Source: Rickettsiales bacterium (GTDB lineage Bacteria; Pseudomonadota; Alphaproteobacteria; TMED127). Taken from it: DNA of 22,882 nucleotides. Position numbers and translations under genes: made by a program. Every line of letters begins with the position of its first letter. The stretch's first letter is position 1. Below, piece after piece: positions 22,696 to 22,882 of this stretch. The stretch is taken from assembly GCA_002690875.1 (NCBI GenBank), contig NZGH01000041.1:1-22882 (forward strand), given 5' to 3'. The notes below the pieces were generated by a model. The model saw only the letters and a list, made by a program, of their open reading frames with translations, ran no database searches and was not told the DNA's origin.

Positions 22696-22882
22696 TTAAT
22701 TTTTCTTCTTTTGTGACTTCCACATATCGTAATATCTACCTTTTAAATCAAGAAGGTGATTATGTTTACCACTTTCAATAATTCTTCCTTTATCCAAAAA
22801 ATAAATTAAATCGTATTCCTCAATTGAACTTAGTCTGTGAGCAACCGATATAACTGTTTTGTTCATATTGAAATGGTTAAGA
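22696..22882 (-). CDS. ABC exporter, C-terminal end of the nucleotide-binding domain (partial)
   Basis: An open minus-strand frame runs from the window edge to TAA, giving 62 residues with KTVISVAHRLSSI (switch His in AHRLS), DLIYFLDKGRIIESGKH and YYDMWKSQKKK. That is the end of the ATPase domain of fused ABC exporters (MsbA/PglK/lipid or peptide type). The rest of the gene lies beyond the right edge, so substrate class cannot be told. It converges on the HD-domain gene with no gap. Confidence 0.85.
   Translation of the reverse strand, partial: LNHFNMNKTVISVAHRLSSIEEYDLIYFLDKGRIIESGKHNHLLDLKGRYYDMWKSQKKKN

Noticed and set aside
1..22882. CRISPR arrays, tRNA or rRNA genes, insertion sequences, phage genes
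   Set aside because: No spaced direct repeats of CRISPR type, no cloverleaf or rRNA-like stretch, and no transposase or integrase motif were seen on reading both strands by eye.

Overview
The window is AT-rich DNA with short intergenic gaps, many convergent gene pairs a few bases apart, and lipoproteins, outer-membrane-type and Tat-like signals. It looks like a Gram-negative, probably proteobacterial and streamlined (marine-type) genome. I cannot place it to genus. UGG encodes Trp and UGA is used as a stop, so the code is standard. The ends of two genes are cut by the window edges: a CobW/COG0523 GTPase (left) and an ABC exporter (right).

Layout. 1-1351: end of a CobW-type metallochaperone gene, a 32-residue membrane peptide, a terminator and a DUF6279-like lipoprotein. 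1352-1722: no convincing gene. 1723-2760: a pentameric ligand-gated ion channel homologue. 2809-4551: a minus-strand metal operon (Cys/His-rich secreted protein, putative outer-membrane protein, MerP-like and MerT-like proteins). 4609-6138: two divergent genes, a 2OG-Fe(II) oxygenase and a DUF1826 protein, with a perfect Zur-type palindrome between them. 6252-8105: NTF2-like protein, a tandemly duplicated lipoprotein pair (one copy short) and a CBS-domain membrane protein. 8136-11225 (minus): zur, a small secreted protein, an LctP-family permease and a short CDF transporter. 11264-14324 (plus): a second Zur-type palindrome, then a small Cys/His membrane protein, an ABC ATPase, an FtsX-like permease with a His-rich tandem repeat, and a DUF3299 protein. 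14331-16104: YdjM-like membrane protein and a methyltransferase. 16272-18398: a molybdopterin oxidoreductase. 18424-20071: an acidic repeat protein and a three-gene operon of small proteins, one of 49 residues. 20119-20413: a compact unit with promoter, hairpin leader, 40-residue ORF and terminator hairpin. 20459-22882: lipoprotein, Tat-signal histone-deacetylase-fold protein, an HD-domain protein lacking its first metal-ligand His, and the ABC exporter end.

The unifying theme is metal, especially zinc, homeostasis. A Zur repressor gene is present together with two near-identical Zur-type palindromes. One is in the promoter shared by zur and an ABC/DUF3299 system whose permease carries about 20 histidines in a short stretch. 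The other lies upstream of DUF1826, a family linked with COG0523 GTPases, and the end of one such GTPase sits at the left edge. I infer a zinc-starvation regulon in which the ABC/DUF3299 set handles zinc in the envelope and the two oxygenase-like proteins replace or adjust metal-dependent steps. This is inference from motifs and context.
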